Both the position numbers and the translations under genes were made by a program. The notes under the pieces are model-generated. The model did no database searches. It was given only the letters and a program-made list of their open reading frames with translations, and was not told where the DNA came from. Below, piece by piece: positions 37,245-47,547 of a DNA stretch of 64,000 nucleotides. The number at the start of each line of letters is the position of its first letter. Within the stretch, counting starts at the first letter, position 1. The stretch is taken from NCBI GenBank assembly GCA_035771165.1, contig JAWNZC010000473.1:4037001-4101000 (forward strand). Direction: 5' to 3'. This DNA is from Paragorgia papillata (Eukaryota; Cnidaria; Anthozoa; Scleralcyonacea; Coralliidae).

Positions 37245-38099
37245 AGTTTAAGTGGGCTTACCTCAAAATGTTGAGTGTCGCAACTGTCAGTTTCACGCGG
37301 GGCGATCTTCAGGCGACTAAGTAGTTTCAATTCCTGGACCGCTTAAATGATTTTGGTCAAAAGGTGGGCGTGTGGGCGCGGTGAAACAATGAATGCATTC
37401 CTCAAATGGTTTTGGTCGAAATGTGGGCGTGTGGGCGGTGGATTCCTCAAATTCCTTTCCTTGTTTTGATTGTTGCTTAGATTGTTGATATTAAATTTAT
37501 TTTTATGCCTGCATGTCGAAATGATTTCTGATCTTTTATTGAGTAAAATGTGTTTGTCTGCTTTAATGCTACAAAGTTTCTCTCCAAACATAAATTGCAT
37601 CTCCCTGATCCTCCTGAGTAGGAAGCCACGCGTTTTAAAATAGACCAAGGTTATGTTGAAATTTTGTTTCTTTTCTTTTAAATCCCAGACGTGTTTCGAA
37701 AGTTCGGTTTCGTTTGAATATTTTTTGTTTTGAAAAGATTTAGTGTGATTTATGTATCGCTCTTTGAAATTGCTTGCTGTCATGCCAATGTAGTGTTTGG
37801 TGTTATTTATGTCGCTTGTGGAAACAGTTGCTTTGTATACTATGCTATTTGTCAGACACTGTCCATGCATGAAGTGGGCACTTGCTTTTATCCCTGCAGT
37901 TGCAACTGGCTGTTGTTTCATTTTGTACCCGATTTTTTTCAAGTATGTGTGCGTTGTGCTTCATGATTGTGGACTTGGCGTTGTTCATGCAACTGTAACT
38001 GACTTTCACTGTATTTCTGTTGAAAATTTTATGGAGTTTGTTTTCTGGTGGGAAATGCTTGTCGATTAGGTTAAGAAAGCTGCGTCCTATGTTTGATCT
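37245..38099 (-). repeat. Left arm of a head-to-head palindrome of Penelope-like 3' halves
   Basis: The sequence AAGCTGCGTCCTATGTTTGATC at 38078-38099 is repeated inverted at 38283, and the match extends outward to GTCGCCTGAAGATCGCCCC and the CCCACTTAAACTATA end. The 183-base loop is single-copy extension of the left unit. Arm length about 855 bp, with small differences from the right arm. Confidence 0.85.
37277..37317 (-). ncRNA. Hammerhead ribozyme motif in the left palindrome arm
   Basis: Reading the minus strand: stem I GTCGC/GCGAC, CTGAAGA core, stem II around a CCC loop (CGC/GCG), GAAA, short stem III CTG-A-CAG, cleavage triplet GTT. It has the same layout as the 37161-37205 motif, including a three-pair stem III with a one-base loop. 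Located near the end of the Penelope-like copy. Confidence 0.75.
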
Positions 38100-38294
38100 T
38101 ACGTTTTTGTTGTATGGTAGATTGAACCAAATGATATTGCGATGTCGGTTTTTGCCTGGTTGTGGGTTTTGCTGTGTGTAATTTAATTCATGATTCAAAA
38201 TACTGTGTCTTAATGCATTTTGGTAAATTGGTGCGGATTCCTTAAATGTTGTAATTGTGTTGTCCAATGAGAGAAAGGAAATGCGATCAAACAT
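37343..38294 (-). pseudogene. Penelope-like retroelement C-terminal part: linker and GIY-YIG endonuclease
   Basis: Two overlapping minus frames. The first (38294-37845) has the post-RT linker ([40 protein letters not shown]) and a Cys/His cluster CNCRDKSKCPLH. The second (37942-37343) has the GIY-YIG domain: SIVYKATVS, HYIGMTASNFKERYINHTKS, then REMQFMFGEKLCSIKADKH. The frame slips once between them. The RT domain is absent. In Penelope-like elements this nuclease makes the target nick. The 14.4-kb RT remnant shares the linker, so the family is one. Confidence 0.82.
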
Positions 38295-38394
38295 AGGACG
38301 CAGCTTAACCTAATCGACAAGCATTTCCCACCAGAAAACAAACTCCATAAAATTTTCAACAGAAATACAGTGAAAGTCAGTTACTTACAGTTGC

Positions 38395-39040
38395 ATGAAC
38401 AACGCCAAGTCCCCAATTATGAAGCACAACGCAAACATACTTAAAAAAATCGGGTACAAAATGAAAACACAGTCAGTTGCAACTGTAGGGATAAATGCAA
38501 GTGTCCATGCATTTCATGGACAGTGTCTGACAAATAGCATAGTATACAAAGCAACTGTTTCCACAAGCGACATAAATAACACCAAACACTACATTGGCAT
38601 GACAGCAAACAATTTCAAAGAGCGATACAGAAATCACACTAAATCTTTTCAAAACAAAACTGATATTCAAACGAAACCGAACTTTCTAAACACGTCTGGG
38701 ATTAAAAAGAAAAGAAACAAAATTTCAAAATAACCTGGTATATTTTAAAACGCGCGGCTTCCTACTCAGGAGGATTAGGCAGATGCAATTTATGTTTGGA
38801 AGAGAAACTTTGTATCATGAAAGCAGACAAACACTTTTTACTCAATAAAAGATCGGAAATCATTTCGACATGCAGGCATAAAAATAAATTTAATATCAAC
38901 AATCTAAGCAACAATCAAAACAAGGAAAGGAATGTGAGGAATCCACCGCCCACACGCCCACCTTTCGACCAAAACCATTTGAGGAATGCATTCATTCCTT
39001 CTGACCAAAACCATTTAAGCGGCCCACGAATCGAAAATAC
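38395..39040 (+). pseudogene. Second GIY-YIG fragment, opposite orientation
   Basis: Frames 38395-38733 and 38796-39137 repeat the same GIY-YIG region (KHYIGMTANNFKERYRNHTK) and its tail (KADKHFLLNKRSEIISTCRH). They are separated by a frameshift after NKISK. Relative to the left arm it has lost residues around the EMQFMFG segment. Non-functional. Confidence 0.8.
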
Positions 39041-39041
39041 T

Positions 39042-39448
39042 CCAATCTCGTTCCCAGAGCCCACGTTCCCCACCTGGGAAACGAGAGACTCTGGGATAAC
39101 CCGTTTCAAATCACAGGATTCTTGTTATTCCGGTTGAGGTACGCATGCGTAAATATCCGAGCGGAATCTGTTTAACTTTTCCCCAAACAAGTCAATGGGG
39201 TTGCTGGCGAAGCTGGAATTACAGCATCTACATACATACGGCGGATATATCGATCGCGGCAACGTCTTCACTGGAGTCTTGTCGTCCGACATCTTTGTTA
39301 TTTTGGTTTTATTAATTCTACTCCCGGTCACTTCAGACCAACTCATGCTCACTATTCAGCCAATAACGTAACGATTTGAAACGGATTATCCCAGAGTCTC
39401 TCGTTTCCCGGGTGGGGAACGGACGTGGGCTCTGGGAACGAGATTGCT
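39042..39448. mobile_element. Inverted-repeat element (CAATCTCGTTCCCAGAG family), 407 bp
   Basis: About 65-bp ends match in inverted orientation (CTCGTTCCCAGAGCCCACG ... CGTGGGCTCTGGGAACGAG, then GAGAGACTCTGGGATAA). It inserted into the right palindrome arm, since the left arm lacks it. The interior carries a minus frame of 75 codons (39352-39125) with a Cys cluster YVCRCCNSSF and SNPIDLFGEKL, which could be a captured gene fragment. Confidence 0.8.
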
Positions 39449-39450
39449 CA

Positions 39451-39491
39451 GTCGCCTGAAGATCGCCCCGCGTGAAACTGACAGTTGCGAC
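39451..39491 (+). ncRNA. Hammerhead ribozyme motif in the right palindrome arm
   Basis: Identical inverted counterpart of 37277-37317. Stem I at 39451-39455/39487-39491, CTGAAGA at 39456-39462, GAAA at 39474-39477. Confidence 0.75.
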
Positions 39492-39605
39492 ACTCAACAT
39501 TTTGAGGTAAGCCCACTTAAACTATATCCGCTCTACCTTTATGGTATTGAGCACTTTCCGACATTCCGTGAACAAAATCACACGTGGTCGTTTGTATATA
39601 TATTT

Positions 39606-39880
39606 CTAAAATCATTAATAATTCATGAGGAAAACACAAAGAAAAATCATGAGCGTATCGGATCTATATATGTGATATAGACTCGCTCTAAGTTTCTCGC
39701 TGGTTTTTAACGGCTGAGATAAGCTTAATTTTCAAAATTACTACGCCAATGAACGTATGAAGTGATTCTTTTTAGAAGTCATTTAAAAACCTTGCAGTAC
39801 GGGCTTTATCGGCTCTAAAACACTCGGCTATCGCCTCGTGTTTTATATCCGATAAAGCCCTCCTGCGCGGTTTATAAATA
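39606..39880. mobile_element. MITE related to 29385-29672
   Basis: Shares TTAATAATTCATGAGG at the left and the AAAACACTCGGCTATCGCCTCGTGTTTTA-type palindrome (split: AAAACACTCGG / CCTCGTGTTTTA) at the right with the copy at 29.4 kb. Ends are less clear here. Confidence 0.6.
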
Positions 39881-39894
39881 GTACATATATATAT

Positions 39895-40194
<300 letters not shown>

Positions 40195-40195
<1 letters not shown>

Positions 40196-40245
40196 CAATC
40201 TACAAACACGGTGTTTCGCTGTACAATAGCTCATCAGGTCATCAT
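40195..40245 (-). ncRNA. Degraded hammerhead ribozyme motif
   Basis: On the minus strand: CTGATGA, a stem II with one mismatch (GCTATTGTACAGC), GAAA, CACCGTGTT, TGTAGATTGAACTA. The 3' half is nearly identical to 37185-37210. The 5' strand of stem I does not pair, so activity is doubtful. Confidence 0.6.
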
Positions 40246-40281
40246 CATCATAATATATATATATATATATATATATACAGG

Positions 40282-40327
40282 TCGTCATTACACTGTGTTT
40301 TATGCTTAACGCAATCATCAGATGACT
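40282..40327 (-). ncRNA. Hammerhead-like motif with variant second box
   Basis: On the minus strand: stem I GTCAT/ATGAC, CTGATGA, a weak stem II (TGC/GCA), AAAA in place of GAAA, stem III CAC-A-GTG and triplet GTA. The layout matches the better copies, but the G-to-A change in the core would be expected to abolish cleavage. It lies just past the Penelope-like coding remnant. Confidence 0.55.
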
Positions 40328-40395
40328 AATGGACTAATAACGATGTATCACTGAATTTAAATTTAAATTTGAATATGGTGTCTGCGGCGGAAGTG

Positions 40396-41310
40396 TTAAA
40401 TGTCTGGTGGTATTTCCTTGAAGTTACACAATAAGTGCTTGTTTACATGGCGACAACTTGATAAAAGTTCATTTCTTTTGTTGAGTAGAGGGAATTTCTG
40501 AAATATAATATGAAATTTCTCAGTCAGGTAGAGTTCGCATCTTATAGATCCGCCTTCTCGATAAACACTTCCCTGAGAACCATGCACAAGTTCAGCCACA
40601 AGATTTTCAACCGTAACCAAGATTTTTCAACGCTAATGGTATTAACTGGTTTGTATCCTACCTTCACATTCTCGCGTCGTGAGACCTTGGTGATTCTTTC
40701 GGAAATACCTTTAACATATGGTAACAAAACGAAGCTGGATGAAGATTTTTCGGGTATTTTATCTTTGTCACTGAATCACATCTCTTGATAAAATCATACG
40801 GATAGCCATTCTCCCTGAGCACTTTCATAACATGTTTTCTTTCGGCTGCGTTTCCCAGCTCTAGCCTCTAGAGGATGGAATCTTTTCAGCTCTGTCCAAA
40901 AGTGTATTAACAACCGATTGTTTATGTGTGGTGGGGTGGTGAGAATTATAATCTAAATATTTGTCAGTATGAGAGGGTTTCCGATATATGTCTATTTGTA
41001 TTCGTCCCTGTTTTCTGGTGGTCATGCATGGTGTCTAAGAAAGGAAGTTGATTGTCCTTTTCTGTTTCAATGGTGGTAAACTGTATGTGAGGGTTGACAG
41101 AATTGACACGATGATGGAATTCCTATATATGTTCTGTTTTAATGCATGCATGGCTGTCATCCACAAATCTAAACAACCACTTCGGAGGATTTGGGGCAGA
41201 TGAAATGGCTAAATCTTCTATGTGTTCCATGACGATGTCGGCCATGGTTGCGCTTATGGGAGAACCCATAGCACATCCAAATATCTGTTTAAAGTATTCA
41301 CCGTTGTATG
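40396..41310 (-). pseudogene. Penelope-like reverse transcriptase remnant (Neptune/Poseidon-like)
   Basis: On the minus strand, starting near 41295, frames give CAMGSPISATMADIVMEHIE and WLFRFVDDSHAC (RT active-site DD). These are followed by IYRKP-type and YNSHHPTTHKQSVV segments, then LPYVKGISERITKV and FPLLNKRNELLSSCRHVNK. This order matches Penelope-group RT plus the linker before the endonuclease. It belongs to a different subfamily from the 37-39 kb copies. Frames are broken many times. Hammerhead motifs follow at its 3' side. Confidence 0.75.
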
Positions 41311-41451
41311 TAAGGAATCCCTATAGATCATAGGGATGCGCAAAAGTCAAAAAGCTTCAGAGGCATAAAAAGCTAGAGTACTCTAGCTTTTTATGCCTCT
41401 GAAGCTTTTTGACTTTTGCGCATCCCTATGATCTATAGGGATTCTTTACAT
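41308..41451. repeat. Near-perfect 144-base palindrome
   Basis: Two 72-base arms meet with no spacer between 41379 and 41380 (AGAGT|ACTCT). I see one mismatch (GGAATCC vs GATTCTT side). It overlaps the 5' edge of the Penelope-like remnant. Spacer-free palindromes are usually unstable, so it may be recent or an assembly artefact. Confidence 0.9.
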
Positions 41452-42327
41452 GTACGTAGTATTTTTCATTGAATAGACTGCATGTGTACGTGGGAGAATC
41501 AGGGTAGCAAACAGTGCAGACTATATAGCAGAATGTTAGGATAATGTCTAGCTATCAAGATCATCGCCAACTATTCCGGACATTTGAGCCCGCAACGCGC
41601 AAGCGGATTTCCCCAATAGTCAAAACAAAATGGCAAGTTAAATTGCTTATAATAGACTGGAAATTCACAAAAGAAACGCAACGGAGCGAAACATAAAGAG
41701 ATTTTGAAATTTGCCAAAATGGGAGGGAATTCTAATATTATTTGTCTACATTGCAATTAAAAAATATGACCTCGAAAACGTTTACTAACCTTTCCTTTTG
41801 ATGTGTCAAATATTGCAGCGTATGAGTCTATCGACGCTATACAATTTACTAATAACGTAGCGGAAAAACAGCATATCGTCAAACTTTACAGAACCATTGC
41901 CGATGATCTATAAGCGCTCGAGAGTTTGCCAAAATGAAGGGTTGAACTTTCATATCTCGGCAATCAGCTTGCAAAATTTTTCTTCTTAAGCGAAAAATAT
42001 TAACATTTCCTTTTTCCTTGTAAATAAGCTCCATTTTAACTTTGCCTTGACCGTGTTGACTTCCATGATGTTGCTGTGTTTCAGTTCCTAATTCGCAGTC
42101 AACTCGCACGTTTAGGATCGATTATTTTTGGCAAAACTATCTCAAATGTTGCCATGTTTCGAATCAAAATAATAGCCGAAATCTCAGCTTTGCAATCCCG
42201 CTAACGTATCTGGGATAGCTGCAGCCGCAATAAAGATACCAGCGGTAATAGCCATGATAGTTGTACTTCCGGTTAAAAATTCTGCCGGTTTATCGCGCGA
42301 AACTACAAAACAATACATGAATATTTC
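41452..42327. other. Upstream region of the 42.3-kb gene
   Basis: No coding sequence recognised. Any promoter of the plus-strand gene at 42328 would lie here, but no distinct motif stands out. Confidence 0.4.
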
Positions 42328-45300
42328 ATGATTATGTCTGACGAGCTGTATAAATCTTATAAATTCGAAAAGTTTAAGCATGATATAACTGTGGATCAAA
42401 ACCATAGCCTTCAATATGTGAAAAGGCAATGTATTAGTACTGACGAAATCGCATTTACGATACATCTTACCAACCAAGTTCTGAAGAGTTGGCAACAATT
42501 TAAGAATACACTGAATGATACGAGTTCTTTCACATTTGTGGACATACTAAACTGTTTCCTTGCTGAAAGCTACGCGGTTTTAATAAAAAGGGACAGCGAA
42601 AGAGTCGAGGAGCATCTGCGAAGACTTGCTTCGGCAGCCAAAACCGCATTTAAGGGGAAAAAAGGTGGTGATGCAGTAAGGCATGGGAAGATAACCAAAA
42701 ATGTCGTAGTCCGCCAATGTGAACTTCGCAGAGTAGCCGACGTTGAGCAGGAACTTTGCGAGCTCAAGTCCATGAAAAAGGACCTGGAGGAAGAAAATCA
42801 GATCCTTCATGAACGCTGCAATGAGCTGTACAATAGTTTATTGGAAGCCGAGGAGCTTAGGAAAGAGCTTAGAAAAGCTAGTGATGAGGAATTGGCAGGT
42901 ACCAATGTTGACCTTGAGAATCTCAAGAAGGAAAATGCCAACTTGTGGATGTACTTGGGCAAGATTTCTGAACAAGAAGGATTCAAGAACTGTGGCAAAG
43001 TAATTTCTGAAGTCAAGGACAGACAACAGCGTCGAAAGATACGAGAACTGAAGTCCTATGTTGAGAAGGCGCTTTGGTTTGCCGATACATTTGGCCTTCA
43101 ACTAAGCTTTGTCGAGTTTAAAGATCAAACTGGCGCACCTCATACCATTGAGTACCAAACAGATATTGGAGTGAAGAAAAACTACAATGAGCTCTCTGAG
43201 GATGAAAAAGAGAAGGTTCAACAGATTCTCTACATCATGGATAAGTTTTGTATCAGTGAGGCTGCTTATCATGAGTTGACAATGAGAGATGGTGGTTCCT
43301 CGCTTCCTCGCTCTTACTTGGTTAAGCAATGCAAGACCAACCTAAACAGCCTGTGCCACATCAGCCGCACACCTGGAGTAGAGGAGGGTGCCCAGCTTGA
43401 CTTTGAGGGAGAACTAAAGATGGCAATAAGAAATCAGGCAAGTACATTTTATGTTAAATTTTGGCCCAGTTATACAGTACTGTGTAATATGTGTATACTA
43501 TAGGTAGCCAGTAGCAGATGGTATGTACAAGGCATAGGCAAATTACTAAAACCATAATATGAATTAATATAATATCACTATTATTGTCATTGTGGCTATC
43601 AAAATTCAAATCCTAAATAAAAATTTGAACTTATATTCTATTCAATAGATTGATCCTGCACATTACCAAGAACAAACTAGTGGTAAACTGCGAGTCAAGA
43701 TCAGTGGTGATGGAGCCCAAATGACCCGGCGTACCAGCTTTGTTGTAATGTCTTTCTCTTTGCTTGAAAGTGATGATGTCATGTCATCGAAAGGTATGTT
43801 CTGGTTCTAAAATATGTATGGTACTAGTAGTCTATTCCAGACTTTGATTGCAATGGCAACGACAAGTAATAATTTTTCATGACATTGCATATGTATTTAT
43901 TCTATTCATAAAGGAAGTCATACAATTGCAGTGGTCAAAGGTTCCGAGAGTTATGATCTCCTGAAAAATTCATTTGGTGTGCTGTTTGGTTCAATAAACA
44001 AGATTGTAAAGGAAGGAAAAGTCACTGTTGATGAACATGATATCCCAGTTGAGATATTTTTGGGTGGTGACTATAAGGTATTAAAATCAACCTATTTTAT
44101 AAACCATGTTTTAATATTATAAGAATAGAAGTGATAACATAAGATATGTGTATACTGGTACGGTACTGTATTTCCTTGTCAATTTCACCCACTCTGAAAT
44201 ATTAGCCACCTTAATTGTTTGAGTGCCATCCTCCTTGAGCACAAATTTAAATGAAAGCTTTTATAATAATTATAAGTGCACTCACTCCCTTAAGCAAGTT
44301 CCCCTTCACCCACCCTTGAAAGTTAAAATAAGTGTCCAGGGTGCTTAATCTGGGAAATACAGTAAACAGGTATAGGACGATGAAGGTGACATTATACAAT
44401 AACTTAAACAACTGTATGTTTACACAGTCAAACAGATAAAATCATCTGATGTATGTGTGACATGAAAAATATAAAAATTGTTGAAGGTTGTCAGGATTAT
44501 AATATTACATAATAAATAATTGAGGTATTCTTTCACAACAACACAATGCCAGTCTGTTTTGTTCAAAACATTGAATTTCCTAATAATTTAAATTGCAGTT
44601 CCTTTTGCTGCTCCTTGGATTTAAAGCTGCAACATCTGACCATGCTTGCATTTGGTGTACCATTCACAAGAGCAACAGGTTAGTACAGGTACTGTACAGT
44701 GGAACAGGGTAGTTTAGTAGCAACATGGTGTTCCAATTTTATGTAATGGACTACGACTATAAAAATAAATTATGTTATCTGGCATACAGCAACCACACTG
44801 TAACATGCCCATATATGTTTATTATATTTAAGGTTTGACATGTCTAAGCCTCAGGACCACTATTGTGGAGAAAAAATGGCAAGAACCCTTGCAGACATTA
44901 CAAAGTGCGCCTGGGATCAAACAAAGTCATGTGCTCACAGGCCCTTGTTAAACATACCTCTGCAGAATGTCATTCTTGATGAGCTACATCTTATGCTTAG
45001 AATAACAGGTAGGATATCAAATATGCACAATGACATAATTATTATAATTATTATAGGAAGGTGTCTAAAGAGACTGCTACTGGAAACTACAATATCAACC
45101 TTTGTTACTGACAGTAATGGGTCAATGAGATATTATTACCCTGGATATTTATGATATTTATTTTATATTTCAGATGTTTTAACGAGGAACCTTGTCGCAG
45201 AAGTACTGGACTGGGACAGGGAAGACAACCACGACAAGCCCCCATGCAAGAGAACAACCGCGCACCTTGATTCCTTAGTGTCAGCCATTAACAGCTGTGG

Positions 45301-46617
45301 AGTCTGTTTTAAGGTGTGGGAAAAGAAGAATGCTGATGGGAATGATAGTGGGACATATGACTTCACAAGCCTGATGGGTTCAGACAAAAAGCTCTTATTA
45401 AAACATCTTCCAGAAAAATTACATGGAGTCATCAAACCAAATAGCACAAGTGACACTGTGATCAAAATTTGGAAGGTACTGTATATATTGTTTCACACTA
45501 ATATTAACCCACATTTGAACAAGTATGAAATAGAATGAATAGGGAAAACTACCCAAATTCACCCCATTTCACACTTGCCCTTTGATGGTACATTAGATGA
45601 TAGATATTTGTCAGTGGGGGGTATAAATTATGTACAGTACTCTACTACTTTGCAAAAATGTCACAAATCTCTCTTTTGTCACATCACTCTACTTTCCACA
45701 ATCATTTCAATCATTGATAAGGGTACTACATTATAAATTAACTACACCTCTTTTTTTCTCTCTATATAGGACTTTAACAACCTATATTCAATGCTAAATG
45801 AGCAACAACCGTCCAAAGAGTATGTCACAGACTACTTTGAAAAGGTATAATTTTGTTTGTTATATAAGTTAGAAATGTAAATTAAAAACCCCTAATAAAC
45901 AAGTGAGTGTTTATCTTTGACAATGAATAATTTTAGGTTTTTCAATGTTATAGGCAAGGAAATGGATATCGCTGTTTACCTCTCTTGCTGGAAAATGTTC
46001 TGGGTTTGCAAATGCAAATGTTACCCCTTACATGCATGCCATGGTCTACCATGTGCCAATGTTTATGCAAATGCACAATGGGGTCAAGAAATTTACAGGC
46101 CAAGGTGAGATTAGATTGTACATAGGTATACAATATTGTAGTTACTCTACAATATTGTATAGTCAGTATGAATCTATTATAAGAATTAGGTTGCCTCTTA
46201 CTATGTTGATATGTTTTTCCTAATAAATAACCCAAATTTATACAAACAGGGGTCGAGAAGAACAACGATGACTGCAGGAGAATCCACTTAAACAAATCTA
46301 ATAAGTGGGATGCTGCTGCAGATGTTCTTCGTGTAATGAAACGTGTCGAAGGCCTCAACAAACTTCAACGTACACCAAGGACATATGTTAAAAAGAAACA
46401 TCCCTACTGGGATCATGACATTAAAGAAAAACGGGTTAAGCAAATGGAGTCCAGAATGGAAGCTAGGGCTAATGCTCCCAAACCAGCAATCGATGTCGAA
46501 AGCATGTCACCAGCTGAACTACGTGCAGGCCTGAAAAAGTTTGGTGTTCAAACCCGAATCAGGAATTTACCACGTTTGAAAGAAATGTTCCAGGATGCCT
46601 ATTTACAAAATCAATAA
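42328..46617 (+). CDS. Nine-exon transposase-like protein, 856 residues, apparently intact
   Basis: Exons: 42328-43437, 43649-43793, 43914-44077, 44599-44678, 44833-45008, 45174-45475, 45770-45844, 45954-46104, 46250-46617. Every junction keeps phase. The first intron is GC-AG (CAG/GCAAGT). Residues about 130-240 form a coiled coil rich in Glu, Lys and Leu. The second half has features of an RNase H-fold transposase: SGDGAQMTR (Asp), IFLGGDYKFLL (Asp), a zinc-binding-like ACIWCTIHK, DELHLML, and YHVPMFMQ followed by GQGVEKNNDDCRR (Glu). The C-terminus (MSPAELRAGLKKFGV) resembles a SAP-type DNA-binding helix pair. An AATAAA signal lies near 46659. I do not recognise a named family. No flanking inverted repeats are evident, so it may be domesticated or an element with distant ends. 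Confidence 0.8.
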
Positions 46618-46847
46618 AGTGTTGCTGACTTTATTGCGTTGTCGGAATGTTGGCCAAATAAAGTTTTAATCGCAGTTGCTATACAGTAAATAATATCAGC
46701 ATGTAGTTGCAATATTTGGTAACACTATATAGTGATAAGAACAAACTTTTACCTTATAGAATATATTATAAAATCATGGCTAAGTAGAAATCATTTAAAG
46801 GATTTATGTTTCCTGAGTATCTTGGTAACCATAATATTATATGGTGT

Positions 46848-47247
46848 CAACATGGTATTGAGGTTGATCAGTGATTAAATGTACCTGCAAGTCTGCATAT
46901 GTCTTAATAATAATTAGAAGTTATTTAGCACAAATATCCATGTGAATATGATCAAATCAACTTTACAATAATACATTACAGTAGGTGTTTAATCTAGAGT
47001 ACAGGTAATATATATTTTACAACAGTTGTAATATTACTTTCCTAACCTATTTATCCTAACCCGCAGCAGAGACAATTAACCCACAACCTTCAGCAGAGTG
47101 CTGACTAACTCTTTTCACATGAGCAGAGTAAGTTCACACAGCTGAGAATCGAACCCGAGACCTCAGAGGCACATGCCTCCTCAGTCACTCTAACTCAACC
47201 TTCACTAATCCAGGCACATTTAATCACTGATCAATACCATGGTAACC
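46848..47247. mobile_element. MITE-like element with inverted ends
   Basis: CATGGTATTGAGGTTGATCA.. with GTGATTAAATGT near 46850-46882 is mirrored by ACATTTAATCACTGATCAAT at about 47217-47236. A SINE-like segment lies inside. Element limits are approximate. Confidence 0.55.
47045..47215 (-). repeat. Possible tRNA-derived SINE segment
   Basis: On the minus strand, GAGTGACTGAGGAGGCATGT and, about 25 bases on, TCGGGTTCGATTCTC resemble pol III A and B boxes at tRNA-like spacing. The fold is not a full tRNA and no anticodon arm is convincing. Single copy in the window, so SINE status is tentative. Confidence 0.4.
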
Positions 47248-47547
47248 ATGCTATTAATTATAATATATATATTAAAGAGGCAGTCAAGTCCATTCTGCAA
47301 ATGTGCTATGTAAAGACCTCTTGCATAAGCATTTTTGCATTGTTCATCATATTTTACATTGGAATTGTCTTCTATATTAATTATAAAAGTCCAACAAACC
47401 AGAATGATGTTAGATATTAACTTATTTTTTTTTAAAAATAATATAGTGTTCTCAAAGGGTAAATAAACTGCATTGTTCACAGAAGACTTGACTGCCACTT
47501 TAAACTATGCTATGTAGTATATATTAATTACCTATGTAGCCTTTGGT

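Larger units (their letters stand above)
38283..39525 (+). repeat. Right arm of the Penelope-like palindrome
   Basis: Inverted copy of 37245-38099. It is longer only because the 39042-39448 element inserted into it. Small deletions in its reading frame relative to the left arm show independent decay. Confidence 0.85.

Noticed and set aside
42328..46617. RAG1 or Transib identity for the nine-exon protein
   Set aside because: The order of acidic residues and the Cys/His cluster is reminiscent, but no diagnostic RAG1/Transib motif could be confirmed by eye.
47110..47200. tRNA gene
   Set aside because: Box-like motifs are present but the cloverleaf, anticodon arm and acceptor stem do not form; listed as a possible SINE instead.
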